A stretch of 64,000 bases of DNA from Streptomyces roseirectus (lineage in GTDB: Bacteria > Actinomycetota > Actinomycetes > Streptomycetales > Streptomycetaceae): assembly GCF_014489635.1 (NCBI RefSeq), contig NZ_CP060828.1, positions 8,606,001-8,670,000 on the forward strand. Reading direction: 5' to 3'. The translations under genes and the position numbers were made by a program. How positions within the stretch are numbered: the first letter of the stretch is position 1; each line of letters begins with the position of its first letter. Below are positions 25,199 through 33,604 of this stretch, in pieces. The notes below the pieces were generated by a model. The model ran no database searches. It was given only the letters and a program-made list of their open reading frames with translations, and was not told the DNA's origin.

Positions 25199-27706
25199 TC
25201 ACGCGGGGCGGATCGCGCCGCGCAGGGCCGTCTCGCCCGCGTGGAAGATCGACTCCTCGCGGACGAACGCGCCGGGGCCCGGGGCGTGGATCATCATGCC
25301 GTTACCCGTGTAGACACCCGTGTGGTTCAGGCCGTCGAAGAAGAAGACCAGGTCACCGGGTTGGAGCGCGGTGACGTCGACGGCCGTGCCGATCTGGGCC
25401 TGTTCGGCGGCCGTGCGGGGCAGCGGGACGCCGGCCGCTGTCCACGACGCCTGCGTGAGCCCCGCGTTGTCGTACGAGCCCGGCCCCTTCGCGCCCCACA
25501 CACAGGGCTTGCCGATCTGCGCGCGCGCGAAGGCGACCGCCTTCTCGGCCTTCGCCGTGGGGGTGCCGGCGAGGGCCTGCGGGGGGAGCGGGGCGCCGGC
25601 CGAGGCGGTGGGCGCCGCCGGGGCGGCGGGTGTGGCGGGGGCCGGGGCGGCGTACGCGGACGTGTCCACGGCGGGGGGCGCCTGCATCGCCGTCGCGGGG
25701 GGCATTGGGGCGGCGACGGGCTGTGCGGGCGTCTGCGGGGCCATCTGAGGCTGCGGGGTCATCGGCATCGCGGGGGCCGCTGCGGTGGGCTGTGGCGGCG
25801 TGTACACGGGCGCCTGGGGCGCCATGACGGCTGCCGCCGGGGGTGCCATGAGCGTGGCGGTGAAGCCGGGGTCGACCGGTGCCGCCGGGGCGGGCGTCTG
25901 CTGGGCCGCAGGGGGCGCCATCAGGGTGGCGGTCAGGCCGGGTTCGGGGGCGGGAGCCGGGGTCGGCGCGGGCGCAGGCGCGGCGTACGCGGGGGCCGGG
26001 GCCGCCGTGGGGGCGGGCGGGGCCATGACCGTCGACGTGTACGCCGGCTGGGTCGGGACGGCCGGTGCGGAAGGGGACATGACCGCCGATGTGAAGCCCT
26101 GGTCGGCGGGGGCCGGGGGCGTCATCACGGCCGTGGCGTAGGCCGGTTGGGGTGCCGTGGGGCTCATGACCGTGGCCGTCAGGGCAGGTTCGGGGGCCGA
26201 CGGGGTCATCACCGTGGCTGTCAGGGCCGGTTCGGGCGCCGGCGACACGGGCGCGGACGGTGCCATGACGGTCGACGTGTACGCGGGCGCGGGGGCCGGT
26301 GCGGCGGAGGGGGGCGCCATCACGGTGGACGTGTAGGCCGGTTCGGCGGGCGCGGAGGGGGACATGACGGCCGAGGTGAAGCCCTGCTCGGACGCCGCTC
26401 CGGGCGTCATGACCGCGGAGGTGAAGCCCTGTTCGGCGGGGGTCGCGGGACTCATCACCGGTGAAGCCATGGGCGGTTCGGGCGCCGGGGGTGTCATCAC
26501 CGTTGCGGCGAGGGCCGGTTCCGGCGCCGACGGGGTCATGACCGTCGAGGTGAACTCCGGCTCCAGGGGCGCCTGTTGGGCCTGTTGTGCTTGCCAGGTC
26601 GACGTCCCCGAGGGGTCGTAGGCGGCGAAGGCGCCCGTCTCCCACGTCGGAACCGACGGGAACGGGCCCGTGTCCTGAGCGGAGTCGGTGGGGTTGTACA
26701 TCGGCAGGGAGCCGGTGTTCCAGGCCGCTGACGCGGGTGCGGGCGGCGTGGCGGCACCGGTCGCCGGGAACGCGCCGCCGGGCTGTGCGGCGGGGGACGC
26801 GTACGCGGGGAACGTGCCGGTTTCCCAGGACGGGACGGAAGGGAGGGCACCGGTGTCACGTGTCGGGTCGTACATCGGCAGCGAGCCGGAGTCCCAACTC
26901 TGCGGCGCGGGACGGGAGTCGGGTGCCTGGACGACGGGGATCCGCCCCGTGCCCGCCGGATCGGCGGGCATCTGCGCGACCGGTATCGGCCCGGTCGACG
27001 TCGGGGACGCGGGCATCTGCACGACCGGGATCTGGCCGGTGGCCGTCGGGTCGGGCGACATCTGGGCGGCGACGGTCGGCAGGACGGCCGTCTGCGGGAG
27101 GGCGGACGGGACGACGGGGATCGGCCCCGTCGAGGTGGCCGTCGCGGGCATCTGGACGGACCCGGGGGGCAGTGCGGCGGGCGCGGACGGCGGGAGGGCC
27201 GCAGCGGGGGCCGGAGGGAGCGCGAGGGCGCCCTGGTCGGACTGGCCCGGGGGCAGCGCGGGGGCCGAGCGGCCCGCTTCGCGTTCCTGCTTGCGCTCCA
27301 GGGCCGCTTCGAGTTCCTTGAGCGTCGGCATGCCGTCCGGCTTGCCCCCGCGCGCGGGGCGGGCGCCGGACGCGCGGTCGCGCGGGAGGACGGCGGGGCT
27401 GGTCGGGCCGAGGGAGTTGCGGGCGACGTCGAAGAGCTGGCGCGCGGCCGAGTCCGCGTCGGCGGCGGAGGGGCGGCGCGCGCCGCCGCCGCGCGGCGCG
27501 CTGGAGGGGCCGCGGCCGGTGCGCAGCGACATCGCGCGGGTCGCGTTGAAGGTGCCGCTGTCGGTCTCGGCGCGGTTGTACAGCGAGGTGACGGCCTGTT
27601 GGATCTCCGACCTGCTGGGCTCGGGGCCGTCTCCGAGGCGGGGGGAGTCCGTGCGTTGTCCCGGAAGACCTGCTCCTGCGGGGCCCTTGCCTCGGTCCGT
27701 CGCCAT
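25199..27706 (-). CDS. Repeat-rich protein with a degenerate NlpC/P60 C-terminal domain (835 aa)
   Basis: A helical N-terminal region (SRSEIQQAVTSLYNRAE, TLKELEAALERKQERE) leads into a long Ala/Pro-rich middle with three repeat families: TGPIPVVxMP units, SGSLPMYDPT/SWETGTFPAY units, and about 17 units of the type YTSTVMAPSAPxP. The last 120 residues are an NlpC/P60 fold (VAFARAQIGKPCVWGAKGPG, LQPGDLVFFF, NHTGVYTGNGMMIHAPGPG). The motif that is normally D-C-S-G-L is SYDNAGLTQ, so the catalytic Cys is Asn747; the His of NHTGVY (795) is kept. No signal peptide is seen. The ATG at 27706 follows GGAAGGAG. It may be a non-catalytic wall-binding or protein-interaction module. Export cannot be deduced. 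Confidence 0.8.
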   Translation of the reverse strand: MATDRGKGPAGAGLPGQRTDSPRLGDGPEPSRSEIQQAVTSLYNRAETDSGTFNATRAMSLRTGRGPSSAPRGGGARRPSAADADSAARQLFDVARNSLGPTSPAVLPRDRASGARPARGGKPDGMPTLKELEAALERKQEREAGRSAPALPPGQSDQGALALPPAPAAALPPSAPAALPPGSVQMPATATSTGPIPVVPSALPQTAVLPTVAAQMSPDPTATGQIPVVQMPASPTSTGPIPVAQMPADPAGTGRIPVVQAPDSRPAPQSWDSGSLPMYDPTRDTGALPSVPSWETGTFPAYASPAAQPGGAFPATGAATPPAPASAAWNTGSLPMYNPTDSAQDTGPFPSVPTWETGAFAAYDPSGTSTWQAQQAQQAPLEPEFTSTVMTPSAPEPALAATVMTPPAPEPPMASPVMSPATPAEQGFTSAVMTPGAASEQGFTSAVMSPSAPAEPAYTSTVMAPPSAAPAPAPAYTSTVMAPSAPVSPAPEPALTATVMTPSAPEPALTATVMSPTAPQPAYATAVMTPPAPADQGFTSAVMSPSAPAVPTQPAYTSTVMAPPAPTAAPAPAYAAPAPAPTPAPAPEPGLTATLMAPPAAQQTPAPAAPVDPGFTATLMAPPAAAVMAPQAPVYTPPQPTAAAPAMPMTPQPQMAPQTPAQPVAAPMPPATAMQAPPAVDTSAYAAPAPATPAAPAAPTASAGAPLPPQALAGTPTAKAEKAVAFARAQIGKPCVWGAKGPGSYDNAGLTQASWTAAGVPLPRTAAEQAQIGTAVDVTALQPGDLVFFFDGLNHTGVYTGNGMMIHAPGPGAFVREESIFHAGETALRGAIRPA
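25820..26570. repeat. Coding tandem array of 'VMxPxAPxP' units
   Basis: Inside the NlpC/P60-domain gene, a unit of about 13-20 codons recurs roughly 17 times, each with the core [FY]-T-[SA]-T/A-[VL]-M-[TSA]-P. The units are similar at DNA level (gtcatgacc and catgaccgtc recur), so copy-number change by recombination is likely. Confidence 0.8.
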
Positions 27707-28044
27707 GGAGGACGCACTCCTTCCGCGCACCGCCTGCCGCGTCGGCGGCCGGGTCCTGTCCGCCTCGACGGCGATCGGGCCCCACCCTGCGAGGTCGCCA
27801 CGGGCTCGGCGGAGGCCGCGCGGCCCGGCGGTTCGCCGGAGTCGGTCGTGCGGCCCGGCGTCAACTTAGCCAACTTGTGTGGCTGGCGTGAAGATTGAAG
27901 CGTTAAATGTCCGATACGTAGTCGTGACCTTCGTCTCTTTCGAGGCTGTGACCGGCGGTAACACCCCCGTGTGGGGAATGAGGTGCCGACTCTTGGGGAA
28001 CAGGATGCGCGCTTCCCGATGCTTGCGGGATACAACTTGCTGTC
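27707..28044. other. Divergent intergenic region
   Basis: 338 bases between the repeat-rich protein (minus) and the flavin reductase (plus). A less G+C-rich stretch near 27880-27960 probably contains the minus-strand promoter. On the plus side GATACAACT ends about 11 bases before the reductase ATG, which has no ribosome site; a leaderless transcript is likely. No gene is supported. Confidence 0.45.
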
Positions 28045-28653
28045 ATGCGTGTCGACTACTCGCCCGACTCCCTGGGCACCGCGGCCTTCTACCGGCTGCT
28101 CACCGCCGTCGTCGTCCCCCGGCCGATCGCCTGGGTCTCCACCCTGACGGCGGACGGGACGACGGCCAACCTGGCCCCGCACTCGTTCTTCAGTGTCGCC
28201 TCCACCGACCCGCCGGTCGTCCAGTTCACCTCCGTGGGCCGCAAGGACACCCTGCGCAACGTCGAGGCGACCCGCGAGTTCGTCGTCAACCTCGCGCCCG
28301 AACCGCTCTTCGAGCAGATCAACCTGACCGCGACCGACTTCCCCTCAGGCGAGGGCGAGTTCGACGCGGTCGGCATCGCCCGCGAGCCCTCCCTGAAGGT
28401 CAAGGCGCCCCGCGTCGCCGCCTCCCCCGTCGCCCTGGAGTGCCGTCTGCACTCCACCCTCGGCATCGGCAACTCCACGCTCGTCCTCGGCGAGGTGATC
28501 CACGCGGTCGTCGACGAGGAGGCGCTGGTCGACGGCCACCCCGACATCCACCGACTCCGCCCCCTGGCCCGTCTCGGCCGCAACGAATGGGGCCTCCTGG
28601 GCGAGATCCGGGACCTGCCCCGCGTCCCGTACCGGGACTGGCCCAGGAGCTGA
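28045..28653 (+). CDS. Flavin reductase family / FMN-binding split-barrel protein
   Basis: A 202-residue protein of the flavoredoxin/flavin-reductase-like type. It begins MRVDYSPDSLGTAAFYRLL, then VVVPRPIAWVSTLTADGTT and NLAPHSFFSVASTDPPVVQF, the conserved FMN-binding start of the family. REFVVNLAPEPLFEQIN and a mid-section ALECRLHSTLGIGNSTLVLG follow. It binds FMN and may reduce flavin or act as an electron carrier. The ATG has no visible ribosome site and lies close behind a -10-like GATACA, so it may be leaderless. It is followed closely (46 bases) by the Ser-repeat protein gene. Confidence 0.82.
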   Translation: MRVDYSPDSLGTAAFYRLLTAVVVPRPIAWVSTLTADGTTANLAPHSFFSVASTDPPVVQFTSVGRKDTLRNVEATREFVVNLAPEPLFEQINLTATDFPSGEGEFDAVGIAREPSLKVKAPRVAASPVALECRLHSTLGIGNSTLVLGEVIHAVVDEEALVDGHPDIHRLRPLARLGRNEWGLLGEIRDLPRVPYRDWPRS

Positions 28654-28699
28654 GCGCGAAGCACCGTCCCGGGGCCGGTTCCTTTGACAGGATCGCCTC

Positions 28700-29044
28700 A
28701 TGACGACCCATGACCAGCAAGGCGGCTCCTGGTACTCGCTGCGCTCGAAGAACTCGGTCCTGTCGATCGGCTCGGCGAACTCGTTCCTGTCCGTCGGGTC
28801 CGTGGGCAGCGCGCTGTCCATCGGGTCCGTCGGGAGTTTCCTGTCGATCGGCTCCATCGGCTCCGCCGCGTCCGTGCTGTCCTCCGGCTCCTGGATGAGC
28901 GTCGGATCGGCGCTGTCCGCGAACTCCACGGGCGAGGTGCTGGCGTGGCGTTCGCAGCGGTGCACGGCCGTCGGCGCGGCCGTGGCCGTTCTCGCTCTGG
29001 CGGGGCTCTGGGCGGCCCGCGCGAAACCCTCGACGCGCGGCTGA
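28700..29044 (+). CDS. Ser-xx-Ser triplet-repeat protein with C-terminal membrane helix (114 aa)
   Basis: From residue 10 to 76 a Ser occurs at every third position without a break, 23 in all. The intervening residues favour the blocks S-F-L, S-I-G and S-V-G, which gives a nonapeptide such as SFLSVGSVG repeated. After this come GEVLAWRSQRC, one membrane helix (about 90-107, TAVGAAVAVLALAGLWAA) and a basic end, ARAKPSTRG. The Ser face would be regular, as in a three-residue helix or a solenoid. The ATG at 28700 has an AGGA ribosome site. A good hairpin follows the stop. No family is recognised. Its location with the N-terminus on either side of the membrane is undecided. Confidence 0.75.
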   Translation: MTTHDQQGGSWYSLRSKNSVLSIGSANSFLSVGSVGSALSIGSVGSFLSIGSIGSAASVLSSGSWMSVGSALSANSTGEVLAWRSQRCTAVGAAVAVLALAGLWAARAKPSTRG

Positions 29045-29074
29045 CGGCCGACCCGCGCAAGCTCCTGACCTGCG

Positions 29075-29097
29075 ACGCCCCCTGTTTCAGGGGGCGT
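29075..29097. terminator. 10-bp hairpin terminator
   Basis: ACGCCCCCTG and CAGGGGGCGT flank TTT, 31 bases after the stop of the Ser-repeat gene. It separates that gene from the five-gene cassette. Confidence 0.85.
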
Positions 29098-29176
29098 TGT
29101 CAGTGGTGGGCGATAGCTTGATCGATGTCGCGCCGATCTGGCGGAAGACATCCCTTTGAGCTGTGAAGGAGCGGGT

Positions 29177-29695
29177 GTGTCGGCTGATGTGGAGAAGATC
29201 CCGGAATGGGAGAGGTCGAGTGTCGCCCGGGTGCTCGCGCCCGCCCGGCCCCGCAAGCTCGCCAAGGTCCCGTTCGTCGAACTCGCCGACGGACGCCTGC
29301 AGGGCGTCGTCTCCAGCGGATCGGACATCGGGCGGGTGTACGTCTCGTCGATCGCGGCGGGGACGTACGCGTACGCGTGCAGCACCAACAACAACCGCCC
29401 CTGCGGCGGCGCCCGGGGCTCGTTCTGCAACCACCTCCGCGCGCTGGTGACCGAGGCGGTGCTCCAGTACGGCGCCGAACGCGTCGCCCGCTACCTGCGC
29501 GTGGACGCCGAGCCGGACGCGGGCGCCCTGACGGCCACGATGACCGGCACCAACCCCGCGCCGGACCCGGGCAAGGCGTCCGCGGCCGTCTTCAGCCGCT
29601 TCCTGCGCCACCTCGCCTACCTCGAACTCGCCCCGACGACAGCCCCGTTGCCGGAGATGCAGTGGTTCCCGCCGACCAGGGCGGAGGCCGCCTGA
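29177..29695 (+). CDS. Small zinc-finger-like protein (SWIM-like), first gene of the MoxR-VWA cassette
   Basis: A 172-residue protein. The segment YACSTNNNRPCGGARG continues SFCNHL, giving C-x7-C-x7-C-x-H, close to a SWIM-type metal site but without the CxC pair. The N-terminus (SSVARVLAPARPRKLAKVPF) is basic, then VVSSGSDIGRVYVSSIAAGT. The C-terminal half is helical (RALVTEAVLQYGAERVARYL, VFSRFLRHLAYLEL). It could bind nucleic acid or act as a recognition module. The GTG at 29177 follows GAAGGAGCGG, which decides against the longer frame from 29156. Its stop overlaps the next gene's ATG by one base. Confidence 0.72.
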   Translation: MSADVEKIPEWERSSVARVLAPARPRKLAKVPFVELADGRLQGVVSSGSDIGRVYVSSIAAGTYAYACSTNNNRPCGGARGSFCNHLRALVTEAVLQYGAERVARYLRVDAEPDAGALTATMTGTNPAPDPGKASAAVFSRFLRHLAYLELAPTTAPLPEMQWFPPTRAEAA

Positions 29696-31098
29696 TGCGC
29701 ACCGACACCCTGACGGAACCGGTCGAGGGCCTGGACGACGCGCTCGCCGCCGTCGACGCCCTGGACCGCGCCCTCACCGCCGGCCTCCTGCGCCCCCGCC
29801 CCGACCGGGCCGCCGACCTGACCGCCCTCGCGGACGCGCTCGCCGCGAGCCCGCTGGCCGCGCGCGTCACCGAGGCCGCCGAGAAGGCCGCCGCAGGCAC
29901 GGCCGCCGAGGACCACTTCGTCTCCCTCGCGGCAGCCCGAACGGCCCTGCTGGGCGCGGCACACGACGCGCTGGCCCAGCGGATCGCCGACGCGGTGGGA
30001 CGGCCCACCGGCGCGAGCGCCGACGCCGACGCGGCGCAACCGGCCCACACCCCGGACGACACCGCCAACCTCCGCGCCGCCGCCCGCACCTGGCTCACCG
30101 ACCTCGCCCGCGCCGGCTGGCAGGGCATCGACCACGACCTGATCGCGGGCGCCGCACCGGTCGTCACCGCGCTCCTCGCCGAACCCTCCGCACGGCGGCC
30201 GGCCGCCCTCCTGGACGGCTTCGCCGCCGAACTCGCCGCCTCCTGCCCCGGAACGGCCCTGGAACGGGTCCCGGCGCGCCGCTGGGGCGACCTGTGGGCG
30301 CGCGGCATGCTCCTCACCGTGCCGGGCGCGGACGCCGCACCCGCGCCCGGCACGGCCACCGGCCGCCTGCTGCCCCTCGGCGTCGACCTCCACGAACACG
30401 CCACCGCCGCACAGGCACAGGTCCACGCGGTGCTCGAACCGGCCGACGGCACGACACCCCGGCTGGTGCGGGCGAGCGTGTCGGCGCCGAAACCGGACAC
30501 GGTCGTCGGCGCCGGCGTATGGCAGTTGCTCCGGCCGCACATGGCGCTGCTGGCCGCACTCGGCGAGGGCCGGGCGATGGAACTGGACGGGATGCCGGTC
30601 ACCGCCGGGGGCGACCTCCTCTGGGACGACGCCCACGCGCGCACGGGCGAACCGGCCGACGCGTTCACCACCGCGCGCGTAGCCCTGCCCACCGCCGTCA
30701 CCGCCCCGACGGCACCCCTGGACCGCCACCCCGCCCGTATCGCCGTCCCCGTGCTCCTGGAGGGCTACACGGCCCACCAGGGCGACGACGGCCTGACGTT
30801 CACCGTCGCCGGGCAGCCGCTGGCCGTCGACACCGACCGCGTCCCCGTCGCGGGACCGCTCACGCCGGACGCCGTCGCCGCGTCGGGCGCGTGCATAGGG
30901 CTGCTGCGCTGGGACGGCGGACGGTTCGCCGTGCAGCCGCTGGCCGTCGAGACCGTCGTGCGCAAGAAGCCGGTCGCGCTGCACGCGGGCGCGTGGGCCG
31001 GGGGGACCACCGACAAGGCGGGCGTGAAGGCGGAGAAGGCGGCGACCGACGCCGTGGCCGCCCTGCGCGAGCGCGCGGGAAGGCTGCTGCGGAAATGA
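29695..31098 (+). CDS. Unknown protein, second gene of the MoxR-VWA cassette (467 aa)
   Basis: A 467-residue, Ala-rich acidic protein. The N-terminal 200 residues are helical (VEGLDDALAAVDALDRALTA, AARVTEAAEKAAAG). After RWGDLWARGMLLTVPGAD a beta-rich part follows (RLLPLGVDLHEHATAAQAQV, VLEPADGTTPRLVRASVSAP, IAVPVLLEGYTAH, GLTFTVAGQPLAVDTDR) and the end is helical and basic. No catalytic motif is visible. It starts in the stop of the zinc-finger-like gene (TGATG) and its own stop overlaps the VWA start (ATGA). Position suggests an adaptor or substrate-recognition subunit. I cannot assign it to a named family. Confidence 0.7.
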   Translation: MRTDTLTEPVEGLDDALAAVDALDRALTAGLLRPRPDRAADLTALADALAASPLAARVTEAAEKAAAGTAAEDHFVSLAAARTALLGAAHDALAQRIADAVGRPTGASADADAAQPAHTPDDTANLRAAARTWLTDLARAGWQGIDHDLIAGAAPVVTALLAEPSARRPAALLDGFAAELAASCPGTALERVPARRWGDLWARGMLLTVPGADAAPAPGTATGRLLPLGVDLHEHATAAQAQVHAVLEPADGTTPRLVRASVSAPKPDTVVGAGVWQLLRPHMALLAALGEGRAMELDGMPVTAGGDLLWDDAHARTGEPADAFTTARVALPTAVTAPTAPLDRHPARIAVPVLLEGYTAHQGDDGLTFTVAGQPLAVDTDRVPVAGPLTPDAVAASGACIGLLRWDGGRFAVQPLAVETVVRKKPVALHAGAWAGGTTDKAGVKAEKAATDAVAALRERAGRLLRK

Positions 31099-32471
31099 CC
31101 GGAGAACTCACCGACGACGCGTACGACAACCGCAGGCAGGTCCTGTACTGGCGGCTCCTCGCCCGCCTCTTCGACCCCGAGGAGCGGCCCGCGCTGGAGT
31201 CCGCGAGCCTCGCCGTCGTCGAGGACATCGGGCTGCCGCCCGCGCTGCTCGACCCGCAGGCGTCCGTCGACTCGGTCGTCCAGCGCCACCCCGCGCTCGC
31301 GGAGGAGTTCGACGGGCTGATGGTCGCCGAGGAGACCGGTGGCGAACGCGACCGGGCCGCCGAGGTGCGGCGCGCGGCGCTGGTGTCGAAGGTGCTGCTG
31401 AACGTGTTCGCGACCGGCTCCGGAGCCGTCGGCGCCGGACAGCTCGCACGCTGGCAGGCGGACGCCGGATGGCTGGAACGGGCGCTGGGCCGCGCCCCCG
31501 GGCACCTGCGCGGCGGCCGGGCAGCCGCCCCGACCGGGACCGGCGTCGGCGGCCCCACGCCCGACCTGAGCCGGCTGATCCCGCCCATCGGGCCCGAACT
31601 CGGCGCCATCGAGGCCGACCTGGTCAGCCGCATGCACCTGCGGGAAGTCCTCGCCGACCCCCAGCTCGCCGCCCGGCTCACCCCCAGCATGTCCCTGATC
31701 GAACAGCTCCTGCGCGACAAGAACAACCTCGACGGCGTCGCCCTCGCCAACGCGAAGGCGCTCATCCGCAGGTTCGTCGACGAGGTCGCCGAGGTGCTGC
31801 GCACGCAGGTCGAGAAGGCGACCGTCGGCGCGATCGACCGCTCGGTCCCGCCCAAACGGGTCTTCCGCAACCTCGACCTCGACCGCACGATCTGGAAGAA
31901 CCTCACCAACTACAGCCCCGAGGAGGAACGGCTCTACGTCGACCGCCTCTACTACCGGCACACCGCCCGCAAGACCACGCCGCAGCGCCTGATCGTCGTC
32001 GTGGACCAGTCGGGCTCCATGGTCGACTCGATGGTCAACTGCACCATCCTCGCCTCGATCTTCGCCGGGCTGCCCAAGGTGGACGTCCACCTCATCGCCT
32101 ACGACACACAGGCCCTCGACCTGACCCCGTGGGTGCACGACCCGTTCGAGACGCTGCTGCGCACCAAACTCGGCGGCGGCACTGACGGCACCGTCGCCAT
32201 GGCGCTCGCGCAGCCGAAGGTCGCCGAGCCCCGCAACACGGTCGTCGTGTGGATCTCCGACTTCTACGAATGGCACGAGGCGCCCCTGTTCGACAGCATG
32301 GCCGCCCTCCACCGCTCGGGCGTCAAGTTCATCCCCGTCGGCTCGGTGACCAGCTCCGGGCGCGGCAGCGTCAACCCCTGGTTCCGCGAGCGGTTCAAGG
32401 ACCAGGGCACGCCGGTGATCTCCGGGCACATACGCAAGCTCGTCCACGAGCTGAAGAACTTCCTCACCTGA
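31095..32471 (+). CDS. VWA domain protein (CoxE-like partner of MoxR)
   Basis: A 458-residue protein. The helical N-terminal 270 residues (LYWRLLARLFDPEERPALES, then IEQLLRDKNNLDGVALANAK, ALIRRFVDEVAEVLRTQVE) are followed by a von Willebrand A domain. Its metal-ion adhesion site is IVVVDQSGSMVDSM (DxSxS), with Thr in LGGGTDGTVAMAL and Asp in VVWISDFYEWHE completing the MIDAS. VWA proteins of this type couple a MoxR ATPase to a client protein. The ATG at 31095 overlaps the upstream stop (ATGA). Twenty bases separate its stop from the MoxR start. Confidence 0.86.
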   Translation: MTGELTDDAYDNRRQVLYWRLLARLFDPEERPALESASLAVVEDIGLPPALLDPQASVDSVVQRHPALAEEFDGLMVAEETGGERDRAAEVRRAALVSKVLLNVFATGSGAVGAGQLARWQADAGWLERALGRAPGHLRGGRAAAPTGTGVGGPTPDLSRLIPPIGPELGAIEADLVSRMHLREVLADPQLAARLTPSMSLIEQLLRDKNNLDGVALANAKALIRRFVDEVAEVLRTQVEKATVGAIDRSVPPKRVFRNLDLDRTIWKNLTNYSPEEERLYVDRLYYRHTARKTTPQRLIVVVDQSGSMVDSMVNCTILASIFAGLPKVDVHLIAYDTQALDLTPWVHDPFETLLRTKLGGGTDGTVAMALAQPKVAEPRNTVVVWISDFYEWHEAPLFDSMAALHRSGVKFIPVGSVTSSGRGSVNPWFRERFKDQGTPVISGHIRKLVHELKNFLT

Positions 32472-32491
32472 CCAGCCAGAAAGGCCCTCAC

Positions 32492-33604
32492 ATGTCCGAC
32501 CTGCTGCGCGCCCCCGCCGAACTCAAGTACGCCGAAGAGCTGGACTGGCTGGAGTCCGTCGACGACAGCCCCAAGCCGTTCACCTGGCGCCTGTCGCCCA
32601 AGATGATCCGCCTGTTCGTCCTCGGCTCCGAGCGGGCCGACGGCCTGGAGCGGGAGATCTCCCAGAAGTGGTTCGGCGACCGCGCCATCGTCGAGCGGGC
32701 GATCGTCACCCTCGCCTCCGACCGCGGGCTCCTGCTCATCGGCGACCCCGGCACCGGCAAGAGCTGGCTCGCCGAACTCCTGGCCGCCGCGATCTGCCGT
32801 ACCTCCACCCTCGTCGTCCAGGGCACCGCCGGAACGACCGAGGACCACATCAAGTACTCCTGGAACGTCTCCCAGGTCATCGCCAAGGGCCAGTCCCGCG
32901 AGTCGATGATCCCCTCGCCGATCATGACCGCGATGGAGAGCGGCGCGATCGGGCGCGTGGAGGAACTGACCCGCTCCACCAGCGACGTCCAGGACGCGCT
33001 GATCTCGATCCTCTCCGAGAAGTACATCTCCGTCCCCGAACTCGACAGCGACAACATCGTGTTCGCCAAGCCCGGCTTCTCCGTCATCGCCACCGCCAAC
33101 AGCCGCGACCGGGGCGTCAACGACCTCTCCTCCGCGCTCAAGCGGCGCTTCAACTTCGTCCGCATCCCCGTCGTCACGAACAAGAAGAGCGAGGCCGAGA
33201 TCGTCCGCTTCCGCACGGAAGAACTCCTGCGGCGCCACCAGATCGAACTCGACGTCCCGCCGACCCTGCTGGACGTCCTGCTGCAGAGCTTCGCCGACCT
33301 GCGCGCGTCCTCGGCCGCCGCCGGCAGCGACGACGAGAAGCTGGAGTCCGCGCTGTCCACCGCCGAGCAGATCGGCGTCCTGGAGGACGCGATCCTGCAC
33401 AGCAACTTCTTCGGCGAGCGCGCCCTCACCGCGCGCACGCTGGCGTCCTCCCTCGTCGGCTCCCTCGCCCGGCGCGCGCCCGAGGACCTGGCCATCCTCA
33501 ACAAGTACCTGCACGGCGTCGTCGAGCCGCGCGGCAAGGACGAGGGCGGCTCCTGGCCCGAATTCCTCGAAGGCGGGCGCGACGCGATCGCGACCCTGTC
33601 GTGA
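32492..33604 (+). CDS. MoxR-type AAA+ ATPase
   Basis: A 370-residue single AAA+ module. Walker A is LLIGDPGTGKSWLAELL; the Walker B region is altered (GAIGRVEELTRSTSDVQDAL, where the usual D-E is V-E-E). Sensor 1 is VIATANSRDRG, followed by the arginine-finger region LSSALKRRFNFVRIP. A C-terminal lid follows (RTEELLRRHQIELDVPPTLL). It would form a hexamer that remodels a client with the VWA partner. The ATG at 32492 is preceded by AGAAAGG. The stop overlaps the next start by four bases (GTGA), so it is coupled to the DUF5682-like gene. Confidence 0.88.
   Translation: MSDLLRAPAELKYAEELDWLESVDDSPKPFTWRLSPKMIRLFVLGSERADGLEREISQKWFGDRAIVERAIVTLASDRGLLLIGDPGTGKSWLAELLAAAICRTSTLVVQGTAGTTEDHIKYSWNVSQVIAKGQSRESMIPSPIMTAMESGAIGRVEELTRSTSDVQDALISILSEKYISVPELDSDNIVFAKPGFSVIATANSRDRGVNDLSSALKRRFNFVRIPVVTNKKSEAEIVRFRTEELLRRHQIELDVPPTLLDVLLQSFADLRASSAAAGSDDEKLESALSTAEQIGVLEDAILHSNFFGERALTARTLASSLVGSLARRAPEDLAILNKYLHGVVEPRGKDEGGSWPEFLEGGRDAIATLS

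Noticed and set aside
25820..26570. Regularly spaced repeats that could be mistaken for a CRISPR array
   Set aside because: The units are in a continuous coding frame, vary in length and sequence, and lack unique spacers; no cas genes.
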